DNA of 64,000 nucleotides from Methylobacterium sp. J-078 (GCF_022829285.1 NZ_JAKSYI010000031.1:1-64000), one strand, 5' to 3'; positions 8,931 to 17,621 are shown, numbered from the stretch's first letter. Numbers and translations: made by a program. The notes: generated by a model from the letters alone, not told the origin.

Positions 8931-11240
8931 TCAGGCCGCCGAGAGGCGCAGGGGCATCGCCTCCGCGTCGTCGAAGTCCGGCCGCGCCGGGGCCCGCACG
9001 CCAGCCGCGCGGTCCTGGGCGACCAGGATCTGGCCGGCGCCGGAGGCTTCGGCGAGGCCGTAGAGGTCCACGAGGTCGACATCCTCCGGTTCGCGGTCCG
9101 AGGCGATCACGACGCTGCCCATCTGCGGACCCGCCGCCGCCAGGATCTCGCGGGCGAGGCGGGTCTGCGGCGTACCGAGGCGGCACACGACCCAGTCATA
9201 GGCCTGGGCCAGGGCGTCGAGGGTGATGGCCAGGGCCTGCGGCTCCTCCGCCAGGATCGCGGCATCGAGGAAGCCCCGCGGGATCGCGTGAAGGCGCGAG
9301 CCCGGGATCGACTGGATCACGTCGAGGAAGGCGGCTTCCCCCGCCACGAGGTCGGTGAGGCCGTACGCGTCCTCCGCGCAGGCGGGACCGTTGAGGTCCA
9401 CCACCACGGCGCTGTCGCGGGCCGCGAGGGTTCCGCCGAGGCTCACCGCGAGGCCGGCGCCCTCGCCGCGGGGCGCGAGGGTCTCGATGATGAGCACGGT
9501 GCGTCCCGCGCCCATGGCGGGGGTCGCTCCGGAGCGCAGGCGCCCGATGAGTTGGTCGAGGTCGTAGGGGTCGGCCGGCTGGCCGCCGCGCGCAGGGCTT
9601 CGGCGGCGGCCGGCCTCGTATTCGGCGGCGGGCTTCGGGGGGACCGGGGCACGGAACGGCGCCGGGCTCGCGGCCGGGCGCGGATCCTCGGCGGCCGGCG
9701 CTTCGGCGTGGCGCGCCAGGGCCAGGGAGGCCTCCGGAAAGGCGAAGGGGCCGGACACCGTCGGCTGCCCCTCGGGGAGCGCGTCCGTCTCCTCCTGCGT
9801 GCGCCGGCGCCGGCCCGAACCGTCGGGATCCCGCAGGAGGTGGTGCCCGATGACGCCGCCGATCGAGAACAGAAGCCCGAGCACCGCCGCCAGGACGATG
9901 ATGGGCAGCTTCTTCGGGAAGGAGGGCGTCTCCGGCGTGATGGCGCGCGAGACCACCCGGGCATCGGCCGGGGTCGCGCTCTCGGCGTCGCGGGCCGAGG
10001 CTTCGCGGTAGCGCGAGAGGTAGGATTCGAGCTGCTCGCGCTGGGCCTTGGCCTCGCGCTCCAGGGCCCGCAACTGGACCTCGCTGACATTGCCCTTGGA
10101 GACCACGTCGCGCTGGGCGTCGACCGCCGCGCTCAGGCTCTCGACCCGGGCCTCGGCGATGCGGGCGTCGTTCTCCAGTGTGCGGACCACCCGCTCGGCG
10201 GTCGCCTTGATCTGGGCGTCGAGGTCCGAGATCTGCGCGGTCAGTTCCTTGATGCGCGGATGGGCCGGCAGCAGGGTGCGGGATTCGAGCGCGAGCTGGT
10301 TGCGCAGGGTGATGCGCTGCTCGACCGTGCGACGGATGATCTCGTTGTTGGCGACATCCGGGATCTCGAAGGCGCGGCCGTCCTTGATCATCTCCTTGAT
10401 CAGCTTGGCCCGGCCGGCGAGATCCGCCTTGGCGGTACGGGCCTGGGAGAGCTGGGTCGACAATTCGCCGAGCTGCTGGGCGCCCAGCGGCTGCCCGGCT
10501 GCGCCCCCGGTGGCGATCAGTCCGTTCCGGGCCCGGTAGGCCTCGACCTTGGCCTCGGCCTCGCCCACGCGGGTGCGCAGGGTCTCGATGTTGCCGCCGA
10601 GCCAGGTGGAGGCGTAGCGCGCGGTGTCGGTGCGCGCCGCGTCGAGGGAGGCGATGTAGAGTTCGGCGATGGTGTTGGCCGCCTGCGCGGCGAGGTGCGG
10701 GTCCTTCGAGCGGAACTCCACGGTGAGGATGCGCGACTTGCCCGCCGGGAACACCGTCAGGCGGTCGAAGTAGGTCTCCAGCATCCGCTCCTCGGGCGGC
10801 CGCTCCATCGGGTTTTTGGCCAGCCCGATCATCATCAGGGCGCGCTGGAGCGGGCCGAGGCCGGCGACGCTGGGATCGAACTCGGCGTTGCCGGCCAGCG
10901 ACAGGCGGCGGATCGCCTCCCGCGCGAGGTCGCGGGACATCACAACCTGCACCTGGCTCGCCACTGCCTGCTCGTCGATGGGCTGGACCTGCTCGCCGCG
11001 CTCCTGGGCGCTGCGGGTGAAGGAGGTGTCGCGGCTCTCCAGCAGGATCTTCGCTTCGCCCGTGTAGCGCGGCGACACGACCTGCACGAAGGCGATGGCG
11101 CCGATGGTGACGAGGGCGGTGGGAATCACGATCCAGCGCCAGGAGCGGCGCAGCACGCCGGCGAGCTGCGACAGCCCGAGCCCCTCGCCCATGGCGGAAG
11201 GGGCGTCGGCGACGGGCTGGAACGGCGAAGAGCGGGGCAT
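8931..11240 (-). CDS. GumC/Wzc-type exopolysaccharide chain-length protein with a degenerate kinase-like domain
   Basis: The 769-residue inner-membrane protein has a Wzz-type N-terminus (first membrane helix WRWIVIPTALVTIGAIAFV, then VVSPRYTGEAKILLE), a long periplasmic coiled-coil (about 150-430), a GNVR-like region, and a second membrane helix (KLPIIVLAAVLGLLFSIGGV). The cytoplasmic C-terminus folds like a BY-kinase: a strand TVLIIETLAP, a Walker A' like VVVDLNGP and a later AQAYDWVVCRLG. The position of Walker A reads RGEGAGLAVS, with no Gly-Lys-Ser/Thr, and there is no Tyr cluster at the C-terminus. It is therefore probably not an active tyrosine kinase. It controls polymer length and export with the divergent GumB-like lipoprotein. 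Start 11240 is the ATG next to the N-terminal domain; an in-frame extension exists. Confidence 0.88.
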   Translation of the reverse strand: MPRSSPFQPVADAPSAMGEGLGLSQLAGVLRRSWRWIVIPTALVTIGAIAFVQVVSPRYTGEAKILLESRDTSFTRSAQERGEQVQPIDEQAVASQVQVVMSRDLAREAIRRLSLAGNAEFDPSVAGLGPLQRALMMIGLAKNPMERPPEERMLETYFDRLTVFPAGKSRILTVEFRSKDPHLAAQAANTIAELYIASLDAARTDTARYASTWLGGNIETLRTRVGEAEAKVEAYRARNGLIATGGAAGQPLGAQQLGELSTQLSQARTAKADLAGRAKLIKEMIKDGRAFEIPDVANNEIIRRTVEQRITLRNQLALESRTLLPAHPRIKELTAQISDLDAQIKATAERVVRTLENDARIAEARVESLSAAVDAQRDVVSKGNVSEVQLRALEREAKAQREQLESYLSRYREASARDAESATPADARVVSRAITPETPSFPKKLPIIVLAAVLGLLFSIGGVIGHHLLRDPDGSGRRRRTQEETDALPEGQPTVSGPFAFPEASLALARHAEAPAAEDPRPAASPAPFRAPVPPKPAAEYEAGRRRSPARGGQPADPYDLDQLIGRLRSGATPAMGAGRTVLIIETLAPRGEGAGLAVSLGGTLAARDSAVVVDLNGPACAEDAYGLTDLVAGEAAFLDVIQSIPGSRLHAIPRGFLDAAILAEEPQALAITLDALAQAYDWVVCRLGTPQTRLAREILAAAGPQMGSVVIASDREPEDVDLVDLYGLAEASGAGQILVAQDRAAGVRAPARPDFDDAEAMPLRLSAA

Positions 11241-11427
11241 GGCTCGATCTTTACGCAAGGCAAGGGCGGCGACCGCGAGGCGGCCGGCTCGTCCACGAAT
11301 AGAGCGCGTTAAGATTGACCGGACGTTAAGACGAGGGCTCGCGAGATCATGGTCCACGGCCCGTCAGTGTTCGTTAACCATATCACCTTAGGACGCGGTG
11401 GATAGATTCCTCACGGCGGCAGTGGTG

Positions 11428-12000
11428 ATGAACCGGCGATCACTCCTCTTAGCACTCTCGTCGAGCCTGGCGCTCGGCGGCTGCCTGCGGCCCGACTTCC
11501 GGACCGACCAGCTCGACGCCACCGGCACCGGCTCGATCGGCGCGCGCTACACCCTCTCGGCCGGCGACCGCCTCCGGGTCATCGTCTTCGGCCAGGACAA
11601 CCTCTCGAACATCTACGCCGTGGACGGGGCCGGCAACATCGCCATGCCCCTCATCGGCCTCGTGAAGGTCGGCGGCCAGCCCACCAGCCAGGCCGCGCGG
11701 ACCATCGAGGCCAAGCTCTCCGCCGGCTTCGTGCGCGAGCCCCACGTCACCGTCGAGGTCGATGCCTACCGGCCGTTCTACATCCTGGGCGAGGTCACGA
11801 CCTCGGGCCAGTACCCCTACGTCAACGGCATGGCCGTCGAGACCGCGGTGGCGATCGCGGCCGGGTTCGGTCCCCGCGCGGCCCGCGACTACGCGGTGCT
11901 GACCCGCGAGGGCAAGGACGGCCTCGTCTCCGGCATCGTGCCGATGACCTATCCGGTACGCCCGGGCGACACCATCGTGATCAAGGAACGGTTCTTCTGA
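11428..12000 (+). CDS. Polysaccharide export outer-membrane lipoprotein, GumB/Wza family
   Basis: The 190-residue lipoprotein has a clear lipobox (LALGGC at about residues 14-19), a Poly_export domain (YTLSAGDRLRVIVFGQDNLS) and a SLBB-like segment (FYILGEVTTSGQYPYVNGM). It would form the outer-membrane channel for the polymer handled by the GumC-type protein, transcribed divergently. It lacks the long C-terminal helix of E. coli Wza, as is usual for GumB-sized members. A GTG at 11398 would add ten residues before the signal peptide; the ATG at 11428 gives the better lipoprotein signal. Confidence 0.9.
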   Translation: MNRRSLLLALSSSLALGGCLRPDFRTDQLDATGTGSIGARYTLSAGDRLRVIVFGQDNLSNIYAVDGAGNIAMPLIGLVKVGGQPTSQAARTIEAKLSAGFVREPHVTVEVDAYRPFYILGEVTTSGQYPYVNGMAVETAVAIAAGFGPRAARDYAVLTREGKDGLVSGIVPMTYPVRPGDTIVIKERFF

Positions 12001-12030
12001 GTCGCTGAACCCCGGTCTCCCTGAGGTCCG

Positions 12031-12210
12031 CTGGACGAGAAGAGCTTCGTCGTGCTGGAGCGGCGCTGGATGGTCGAGCGCAGCTTCGGCCGGCTCGGCG
12101 ATGGGGGCGGCTTGTACTGCGAGCGCGCCAGTCGCCGCGACCCCGCAACGGCATGTCTCGGGCGCATCGCCAGTCCCATGACATGTAACGCCCCCGACAA
12201 TTCCAGGTGA
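12031..12210 (+). mobile_element. Remnant of an IS5-type transposase C-terminus
   Basis: One frame across this otherwise gene-free stretch encodes KSFVVLERRWMVERSFGRL, which strongly resembles the conserved C-terminal block of IS5-family DDE transposases (typically RRWVVERTFxWL). The following residues are degenerate and the frame stops at 12210. No start, no upstream catalytic part and no clear terminal inverted repeats were found, so this is a decayed fragment. It sits between the export lipoprotein and the endolysin-like gene, a sign of past insertion. Confidence 0.55.
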
Positions 12211-12408
12211 GACCAGGACTTCGAGCAGGCTCCGAGGCTAGGCTCCCCCCGCGTCTTCATGCAGATCGACTGTCTCAGAAATCGGGGCGTGAGGTTCGTT
12301 CGCCGTAACCGGGAATGATCGGTATAAGTCGAACGCTCTCAGCAAAACCGCTGGATTTCACCCGACGAGGATCAATAATCGGCCTGCCGAATCGCCAGGG
12401 AGGTCTCG

Positions 12409-13101
12409 ATGTCGACGAAGAGCATCAAGGACATTCAAAATGCATTGATCGCCGCGGGTTACGATGTCGGTGTGCACGGTGCCGATGGCGATTTCGGCCG
12501 AGACACGATCGGAGCCGTCAAGGCCTTTCAGCGCGCAAAGGGTCTCGACGGTTCAGGTGTGGTTGGTGCCAAGACGCTGGCGCTACTTTTTCCAGGCGAA
12601 CAGGCGCGCGTGGATTCGATACCTCCTTGGTACGCCAACTTGATGGCCAAGCGGGGCTTGCACGAAAATCTCGACAATAAAGAATTGACGGATTACCTGA
12701 AAAGTGACGGCCAAGCATTGGGTGATCCAAGCAAGCTTCCCTGGTGCGGAGACGCAGTTCAGACGGCCATCGCCCTGACACTGCCAGATGAAATCCTGCC
12801 TTCAAACCCCTACTGGGCCTTGAATTGGGTCAAATTCGGTGTCGCTCTGAGCGAGCCCTCGCTGGGAGCTGTTCTTGTGTTCCAGCGACCGGGTGGTGGT
12901 CACGTCGGCTTCTATGCTGGCGAGAATGCCAAGAACTACTTCGTTCTCGGCGGAAATCAGAAGAACAGCATATCCATTGCCCCTGTGGCGAAGGCACAAT
13001 GCAAAGGCATCCGCTGGCCGCGGACGGTTCCACTGCCTCGCAGCGGCAAAATTGAAGTTACATCGGCGCAGGAAGCCCTCGACAATCACGCGATGGTCTG
13101 A
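12409..13101 (+). CDS. Phage-endolysin-like protein: peptidoglycan-binding domain plus CHAP/NlpC-type domain
   Basis: The 230-residue protein begins with a peptidoglycan-binding type-1 repeat (IKDIQNALIAAGYDVGVHGA then DTIGAVKAFQRAKGL). A cysteine-peptidase-like domain of the TIGR02594/CHAP kind follows: LPWCGDAVQTAIA supplies the likely nucleophile Cys and PGGGHVGFYAG the His. It has no signal peptide, as in many phage endolysins. Base composition is lower in GC than all neighbouring genes. With the transposase remnant just upstream, it looks acquired by transfer. No other phage gene is present. The ATG at 12409 has an upstream GGGAGG ribosome site. Confidence 0.8.
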   Translation: MSTKSIKDIQNALIAAGYDVGVHGADGDFGRDTIGAVKAFQRAKGLDGSGVVGAKTLALLFPGEQARVDSIPPWYANLMAKRGLHENLDNKELTDYLKSDGQALGDPSKLPWCGDAVQTAIALTLPDEILPSNPYWALNWVKFGVALSEPSLGAVLVFQRPGGGHVGFYAGENAKNYFVLGGNQKNSISIAPVAKAQCKGIRWPRTVPLPRSGKIEVTSAQEALDNHAMV

Positions 13102-13528
13102 CCAAACATCACGCCATACGATATCGGATAACGCGCGCATCGATCGCGGTGCTGCGCTTCTCGTCTCGGAGGGGCGGGCTCGAGGTTTGCCCTGCCCTCC
13201 CTTCGAGGAAGCGGAGGCCGCCACGCACGCGGCGACACTTCGAATGAGAGCGTCGCGGCGCGTCTTCACGGGCGCGACAGCATGCGGGCTTTCAGGATCG
13301 CGGGCCCTCTGGCGTGGAATCCAGCCTGCCGTGTCCGCACGCGATGCGGGCAATCCTCCCGCGGACATTAGGGATCGCCTAACCGCGATGCGAACTATCG
13401 GCGCGTTCGGGGCATCCCGCCGGCGACCGGCGCAACCCGCTTAACGGTCCTCCCACCTCTCCGGGCCAGTGTCCCGCAACGGCCGAGCGTTCCGACCGCC
13501 CGTCCAGCGTTGCGTGGAGAAGCCCGTC
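13102..13528. other. Intergenic region, no gene seen
   Basis: About 430 bases between the endolysin-like gene and the glycosyltransferase. Composition returns from moderate to high GC across it. I see no conserved frame, no RNA gene and no strong hairpin; the right end probably holds the glycosyltransferase promoter. Confidence 0.4.
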
Positions 13529-14758
13529 GTGCCTGCGTCCGCCCTCGAACCCGCCGTGCCCGGTCCCGTCCCCCCGCTGGCTGCCTCCGGCGGCCTGCCG
13601 CCCCAGCGCATCCTGCACGTATTCCGCGCGCCCGTGGGCGGGCTCTTCCGTCACGTCGTCGATCTCGCCCGCCTTCAGGCGGCGGCGGGCCACCGGGTGG
13701 GCCTCGTCTGCGACGCCAATACCGGGGGCGAGCGCGCCGACCGGGCCCTGGCCGACCTCGCGCCCTGCCTCGCCCTGGGCATCACCCGGCTGCCGATGCG
13801 GCGCAACCCGCATCCCTCCGATCTCCTGGCCTTGCGGGCCATCGCCCGCCGCGCCGCTACGGTCGAGGCCGACGTGCTGCACGGCCACGGCGCCAAGGGC
13901 GGCGTCTACGCTCGCCTCGCCCCAGTGCGGGGGTGCGCGCCGATCCGGGCCTATACGCCGCACGGCGGCAGCTACAATTACAAGCCCGGCACCCTGCGCC
14001 ACCGCTTCTACATGGGCATCGAGCGCGGCCTCGCCCTGCGCACGGACGTGTTCCTGTTCGAGAGCGAGTACGTCGCCGGCCGCCACCGGGCCTATGCGGG
14101 CGATCCCCGCCGCATCACCCGCATCGTCCACAACGGGATCGGCGAGGCGGAATTCGACCCCATCGTTCCGGCAGAAGACCGCTACGACCTGCTCTATATC
14201 GGCGAGCTGCGCGACGCGAAGGGGGTGCCCTTCCTCCTCGACGCCCTCCTGCGCCTGCGGGCCGAGGGACGTGCCCTGCGCCTCCTCATGGTCGGGTCGG
14301 GCCCCGACGCCGACATCCTCGCTGACCGCGTGGTGGCGATGGGGCTCGGCGACGCGGTGGCCTTCGAGCCGCCCCAGTCCATCCGGGCGGTGCTCGCCCG
14401 CGGGCGGATGATGGTTGTGCCCTCGCTCGCCGAATCCCTCCCCTACGTGGTGCTGGAGGCCGCCGCCGCCCGCCATCCCCTGGTGGCCACCAATGTGGGC
14501 GGCATCCCCGAGATCTTCGGGCCCGCCGCCGGGCAACTGGTGCCGCCCCGAGACGGGAAGGCCCTGGCGGCCGCCATCGCGCGGGTCCTCGACGAGGAGC
14601 CCGAGGCCTGCCGCCTGCGCTTCGAGGGGCTCGCCGCCTCGGTCAAGGCGCGCTTCTCGATGACCCGGATGGGGTCCGACGTGCTGTCGGGCTACGCCTC
14701 GGCCCTGCGGGCCAGGGCCGAGGCCGCCCGCCCGGCGATCGCCCCCACGGCCCCGTAA
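13529..14758 (+). CDS. GT4-family glycosyltransferase
   Basis: A 409-residue GT-B enzyme. The N-terminal half has the acceptor-side pattern (HVFRAPVGGLFRHVVDLA, VLHGHGAKGGVYARLA). The C-terminal half has the GT4 nucleotide-sugar signature (LYIGELRDAKGVPFLLDAL, VPSLAESLPYVVLEAAAA with the E-x7-E pair, ATNVGGIPEI). It transfers a sugar to a lipid-linked exopolysaccharide intermediate on the cytoplasmic face. The GTG at 13529 is chosen because GGAGAAG lies seven bases upstream; an in-frame GTG at 13469 would add 20 residues of low-quality sequence. It precedes the initiating sugar transferase by 55 bases, likely one operon. Confidence 0.87.
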   Translation: MPASALEPAVPGPVPPLAASGGLPPQRILHVFRAPVGGLFRHVVDLARLQAAAGHRVGLVCDANTGGERADRALADLAPCLALGITRLPMRRNPHPSDLLALRAIARRAATVEADVLHGHGAKGGVYARLAPVRGCAPIRAYTPHGGSYNYKPGTLRHRFYMGIERGLALRTDVFLFESEYVAGRHRAYAGDPRRITRIVHNGIGEAEFDPIVPAEDRYDLLYIGELRDAKGVPFLLDALLRLRAEGRALRLLMVGSGPDADILADRVVAMGLGDAVAFEPPQSIRAVLARGRMMVVPSLAESLPYVVLEAAAARHPLVATNVGGIPEIFGPAAGQLVPPRDGKALAAAIARVLDEEPEACRLRFEGLAASVKARFSMTRMGSDVLSGYASALRARAEAARPAIAPTAP

Positions 14759-14813
14759 TCCCGCCCCTTCGCAACTCCAACCTCGCGCGCCCAGAAGAAT
14801 TCGGAAAGCTGCC

Positions 14814-16364
14814 ATGAGCGCCTTCGACGTCCGTGATCTCCTGGAGGCGGCCGGCCGCTCCGGCGGCCACCGTCCCGGTTCCGACCATCCGGGCGGCCGC
14901 GTCGCCGCCCTGCCGGCGATGCCCCCCGCCGAGGCCCTGGCGCCCCCGAGCCCGCCGGCCTTCCTGTCGCCGGTGGTGCTGGCGGGCTGCGTCCGCGTCG
15001 TCGAGTTCGGCCTGATCGCGGCCATCGGCGTCGGCGTCCATGCGGCGCAGCTCACCGGGATCGTGCCCCTGTCGCCCCGCTACCTCACGGCCACCCTCGG
15101 AATCGCGGCGCTGGCGGTGCTGCTGCTCCAGGCCGCCGGGGCCTACCGGATGACCGCCTTCCGCGCGCTCACCAACGGGGCCTTCCGGCTGCTCGGCGCC
15201 TGGTGCCTGGCCTTCCTGCTGGTGGCCACCGTCATGGTCTTCGCCAAGGTCGCGGATCACTACTCGCGCATCTGGCTGGCGACCTTCTTCGCCGGGGGCC
15301 TCGTCGCCCTGGCGCTGGAGCGTTTCGCCCTCGTCGCCCTGGTGGGCGCGCAGATGCAGAAGGGGCATTTCGACCGGCGCACGGCCATCGTCGGTGGCGG
15401 CCCGGTGGCGGAGGAGCTCATCCGTGCCCTCGACGCGCAGGCGGAATCCGGCGTCCGCATCGTCGGGGTGTTCGACGATCGCGGCGACACGCGCTCCGAC
15501 ACGGTGGTGGCCGGCTACCCGAAGCTCGGCAGCGTGAACGACCTCGTCGCCTATGCGCGGACCACGCGGCTCGACCTCATCATCTTCACGATCCCGATCA
15601 CCGCCGAGGACCGCATCCTGCAGATGCTGGCCAAGCTCTGGGTGCTGCCGATCGACATCCGCCTCTCGGCCCAGGCCTCGAAGCTGCGCCTGCGTCCGCG
15701 CGCCTATTCCTACCTCGGGAGCGTCCCCGTCCTCGACGTGTTCGACAAGCCGATGGCCGACTGGGACATCATCGCCAAGAGCCTGTTCGACCGCGTGGTC
15801 GGCCTGGCGATGCTCGTGGCCCTCGCCCCCGTCATGCTCGGGGTGGCGCTCGCCGTGCGCCTCACCTCCCTCGGCCCGGTCCTGTTCCGGCAGAAGCGCT
15901 ACGGCTTCAACAACGAGCTGATCGAGGTCTACAAGTTCCGCTCGATGTACGTGAACCAGAGCGATGCGGGCGCCGCCAAGCTGGTGACGCGCGACGATCC
16001 CCGCGTGACGCCGGTGGGCCGCTTCATCCGCCGCACCTCCCTCGACGAGCTGCCGCAGCTCTTCAACGTCATCAAGGGCGAACTCTCCCTCGTCGGCCCC
16101 CGCCCCCACGCCCTCCAGGCCAAGGCCGCCAACACCCTCTACGACCAGGTGGTCGACGGCTACTTCGCCCGGCACAAGGTCAAGCCCGGCATCACCGGCT
16201 GGGCCCAGGTCAACGGCTGGCGCGGCGAGACGGACACCAGCGACAAGATCCAGAAGCGCGTCGAGCACGACCTGCACTACATCGAGAACTGGTCGATCCT
16301 GCTCGACATCAAGATTATGCTCGCGACCCCGGTCTCGCTGTTCCGCACCAAGAACGCGTATTGA
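14814..16364 (+). CDS. Undecaprenyl-phosphate glucose/hexose phosphotransferase (WcaJ/ExoY-like)
   Basis: A 516-residue membrane enzyme that starts exopolysaccharide repeat-unit assembly by moving a hexose-1-phosphate to undecaprenyl phosphate. The N-terminal half has four membrane helices and a CoA-binding-like Rossmann region ([17 protein letters not shown]). The C-terminal catalytic domain is complete: [66 protein letters not shown] and [23 protein letters not shown] precedes the ATG. The strong hairpin at 16431-16460 closes the transcript. Confidence 0.92.
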   Translation: MSAFDVRDLLEAAGRSGGHRPGSDHPGGRVAALPAMPPAEALAPPSPPAFLSPVVLAGCVRVVEFGLIAAIGVGVHAAQLTGIVPLSPRYLTATLGIAALAVLLLQAAGAYRMTAFRALTNGAFRLLGAWCLAFLLVATVMVFAKVADHYSRIWLATFFAGGLVALALERFALVALVGAQMQKGHFDRRTAIVGGGPVAEELIRALDAQAESGVRIVGVFDDRGDTRSDTVVAGYPKLGSVNDLVAYARTTRLDLIIFTIPITAEDRILQMLAKLWVLPIDIRLSAQASKLRLRPRAYSYLGSVPVLDVFDKPMADWDIIAKSLFDRVVGLAMLVALAPVMLGVALAVRLTSLGPVLFRQKRYGFNNELIEVYKFRSMYVNQSDAGAAKLVTRDDPRVTPVGRFIRRTSLDELPQLFNVIKGELSLVGPRPHALQAKAANTLYDQVVDGYFARHKVKPGITGWAQVNGWRGETDTSDKIQKRVEHDLHYIENWSILLDIKIMLATPVSLFRTKNAY

Positions 16365-16430
16365 GGGCGCGGGCCGGCGGGGTGGGGCGCCCCGCCGCCT
16401 CGAGCCCGACGCCGATCGGTTTCAACGAAG

Positions 16431-16460
16431 AAGGCCGCGCTCCGTGAGGAGCGCGGCCTT
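16431..16460. terminator. Hairpin between the sugar transferase and the lanM operon
   Basis: A perfect 13-bp stem (16431-16443 with 16448-16460) with a GTGA loop, followed on the plus strand by CGTGGTTTTC. It separates the exopolysaccharide genes from the convergent lanthanide genes and probably serves both directions. Confidence 0.85.
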
Positions 16461-16527
16461 CGTGGTTTTCGCGCGGCGATGGCGCGGTGCGGTTCGCGGG
16501 TGCGCGCGCCGCGCCGGCGCAAGCGCC

Positions 16528-16887
16528 CTACGGCAGGGCGCCGGCCTTCTTCTTGGCCTCCGTCATCGTGTCCTCGCAGCCCTTCATGTCGCCGCCCTTG
16601 TCCTGGGCGCGGGCCTTCTTGATCAGGTCGCGGGCTTCCGCGACGCCGCCGGCGCTCGCCGTGGTCGACGGATCGGTCGGCTTGCCCTTCGGCGCGTGGT
16701 CGAGGGCCTTGTCGGAGTGCGAGGAGGTCGGGCCGCCGGGCGGCTCCTTGCCCGTCACCTGCTCGGCGCCGGCACTGTCGAGGCGGCGCTCGATGGTGGC
16801 GATCTGCTCGGAGCAGGAGGAGGCGAGGGCCGGCCCGGCGGCGCCGAGGAGGACGAGGGCGGCCGGCAGGACGAGGGTGATCCGCAT
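16528..16887 (-). CDS. Small exported Cys-pair protein at the end of the lut/lanM cluster
   Basis: A 119-residue product with a signal peptide (ALVLLGAAGPALASS). The mature part has a Cys near the start (SCSEQIATIERRL) and another near the end (GGDMKGCEDTMTEAKKKAG), with a Gly/Pro/Ser-rich insertion between. The same layout appears in the small LutD product (22878-23126): Cys, two helices, Cys, then an Ala-Lys-rich end. It follows lanM by 40 bases on the same strand, so the two are probably co-transcribed. From memory AM1 has an exported protein of unknown function at this position. Function is unknown; a periplasmic helical hairpin with one disulfide is my inference. Confidence 0.7.
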   Translation of the reverse strand: MRITLVLPAALVLLGAAGPALASSCSEQIATIERRLDSAGAEQVTGKEPPGGPTSSHSDKALDHAPKGKPTDPSTTASAGGVAEARDLIKKARAQDKGGDMKGCEDTMTEAKKKAGALP

Positions 16888-16930
16888 GGATGGAACGCTC
16901 CGTTCGGGGGGCCGCCCCCGATGGGCGGCC

Positions 16931-17317
16931 TTACTTCAGCAGGGTCGCCAGGGAAGCGCCGGCCGGCGACGAGAGTTCCTTCGCGTCGATGGTCCCCTCG
17001 GCATCCGGGTCTGCGGCCTTAAAGCGCGCTGCCACCACGGCGAGGTATTCCTTCTTGTCGAGGGTGCCGTCGCCGTCCGGGTCGGCGGCCTTGAGCTCGG
17101 CGGCGGTGAGGAGGCCGTTCAGCTCCTTGGCATCGAGGGTGCCGTCCTTGTCCGGGTCGAGCATGTCGAACTTCTTCGCGGCGGCCGCCTGCGCCTCGGC
17201 CAGATCGATGGTGCCATCCTTGTCGGGATCGAAGGCGGAGACGTCGGCCGCGAGGACGGGGGCGGTGAAGCCAAGCAGGACGGCGAGGATCGCGGCGGCG
17301 GACAGGCGAGACGACAT
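16931..17317 (-). CDS. lanM: Lanmodulin, periplasmic lanthanide-binding EF-hand protein
   Basis: The 128-residue preprotein has a signal peptide (to about residue 24) and four EF-hand loops, at residues 30-41 (DPDKDGTIDLAE), 54-65 (DPDKDGTLDAKE), 79-90 (DPDGDGTLDKKE) and 103-114 (DPDAEGTIDAKE). Proline at loop position 2 in all four, and only 12-13 residues between loops, are the hallmarks that separate lanmodulin from calmodulin-type proteins. LanM binds trivalent lanthanides with very high affinity in the periplasm. Compared with AM1 LanM as I recall it, loop 4 here has Asp rather than Asn at position 1 but Glu at position 5. ATG 17317 with GGAGTG upstream is preferred over GTG 17326. It lies downstream of lutH on the same strand. 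Confidence 0.95.
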   Translation of the reverse strand: MSSRLSAAAILAVLLGFTAPVLAADVSAFDPDKDGTIDLAEAQAAAAKKFDMLDPDKDGTLDAKELNGLLTAAELKAADPDGDGTLDKKEYLAVVAARFKAADPDAEGTIDAKELSSPAGASLATLLK

Positions 17318-17367
17318 ACTGGACACTCCGAAGATCAGTTTGAAGAACCATCGGGTTCTTCAGGAGA

Positions 17368-17517
17368 GAGTCGTGACATAGGCGAGTCTGCCCGAGTCAC
17401 GGCGAGTCGAGTCGGCGACTCGACTTGTCACTCACTAGAAGAATCGGGAGAATCCGGCAACCCCTATCGGGATAATTCGGGATCTATGCCGGGTAATAGC
17501 CGCACGGTCACCGATTC
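17368..17517. promoter_or_regulatory. Cluster of nine GANTC (CcrM methylation) sites between lutH and lanM
   Basis: GANTC occurs at 17368, 17384, 17394, 17404, 17409, 17417, 17441, 17450 and 17513. By simple base composition fewer than one would be expected in 150 bases of such GC-rich DNA. GANTC is the target of the alphaproteobacterial cell-cycle methylase CcrM and, when methylated, of GcrA. The cluster lies 50-200 bases upstream of the lanM start. The sites are seen directly; a regulatory role is inference. Confidence 0.5.
17405..17425. repeat. Perfect inverted repeat upstream of lanM
   Basis: Nine-base arms (17405-17413 and 17417-17425) around GGC form a palindrome built from GAGTC/GACTC. 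It could be an operator for a dimeric regulator or a hairpin in the lanM leader; it also contains two of the GANTC sites and overlaps a third. Confidence 0.5.
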
Positions 17518-17568
17518 GTGAGGTCCGGGCGCGGTTCCACCTGGAGGATGCCCGGTCCGCCAACGAAG

Positions 17569-17598
17569 AACGGCGCGGATCCGGGGATCCGCGCCGTT
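17569..17598. terminator. Hairpin terminator downstream of lutH
   Basis: Near-perfect 14-base arms (17569-17582 and 17585-17598) form a GC-rich hairpin 23 bases beyond the lutH stop. It probably ends the lut transcript before lanM, which would then need its own promoter. Confidence 0.75.
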
Positions 17599-17621
17599 CA
17601 GGTCTTTGCGAGGGAGCGCGT

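Noticed and set aside
9288..11312. A 674-codon plus-strand frame opposite the GumC-type gene
   Set aside because: Mirror frame of a GC-rich coding region; translation is Arg/Gly/Ala-rich and not protein-like.
12001..13450. A prophage
   Set aside because: Only one phage-like gene and one transposase fragment are present; no integrase, structural genes or attachment repeats were seen.
16931..17317. Calmodulin-like calcium protein rather than lanmodulin
   Set aside because: Proline at position 2 of every loop, 12-13 residue spacing, signal peptide and linkage to lutH fit lanmodulin, not calmodulin.
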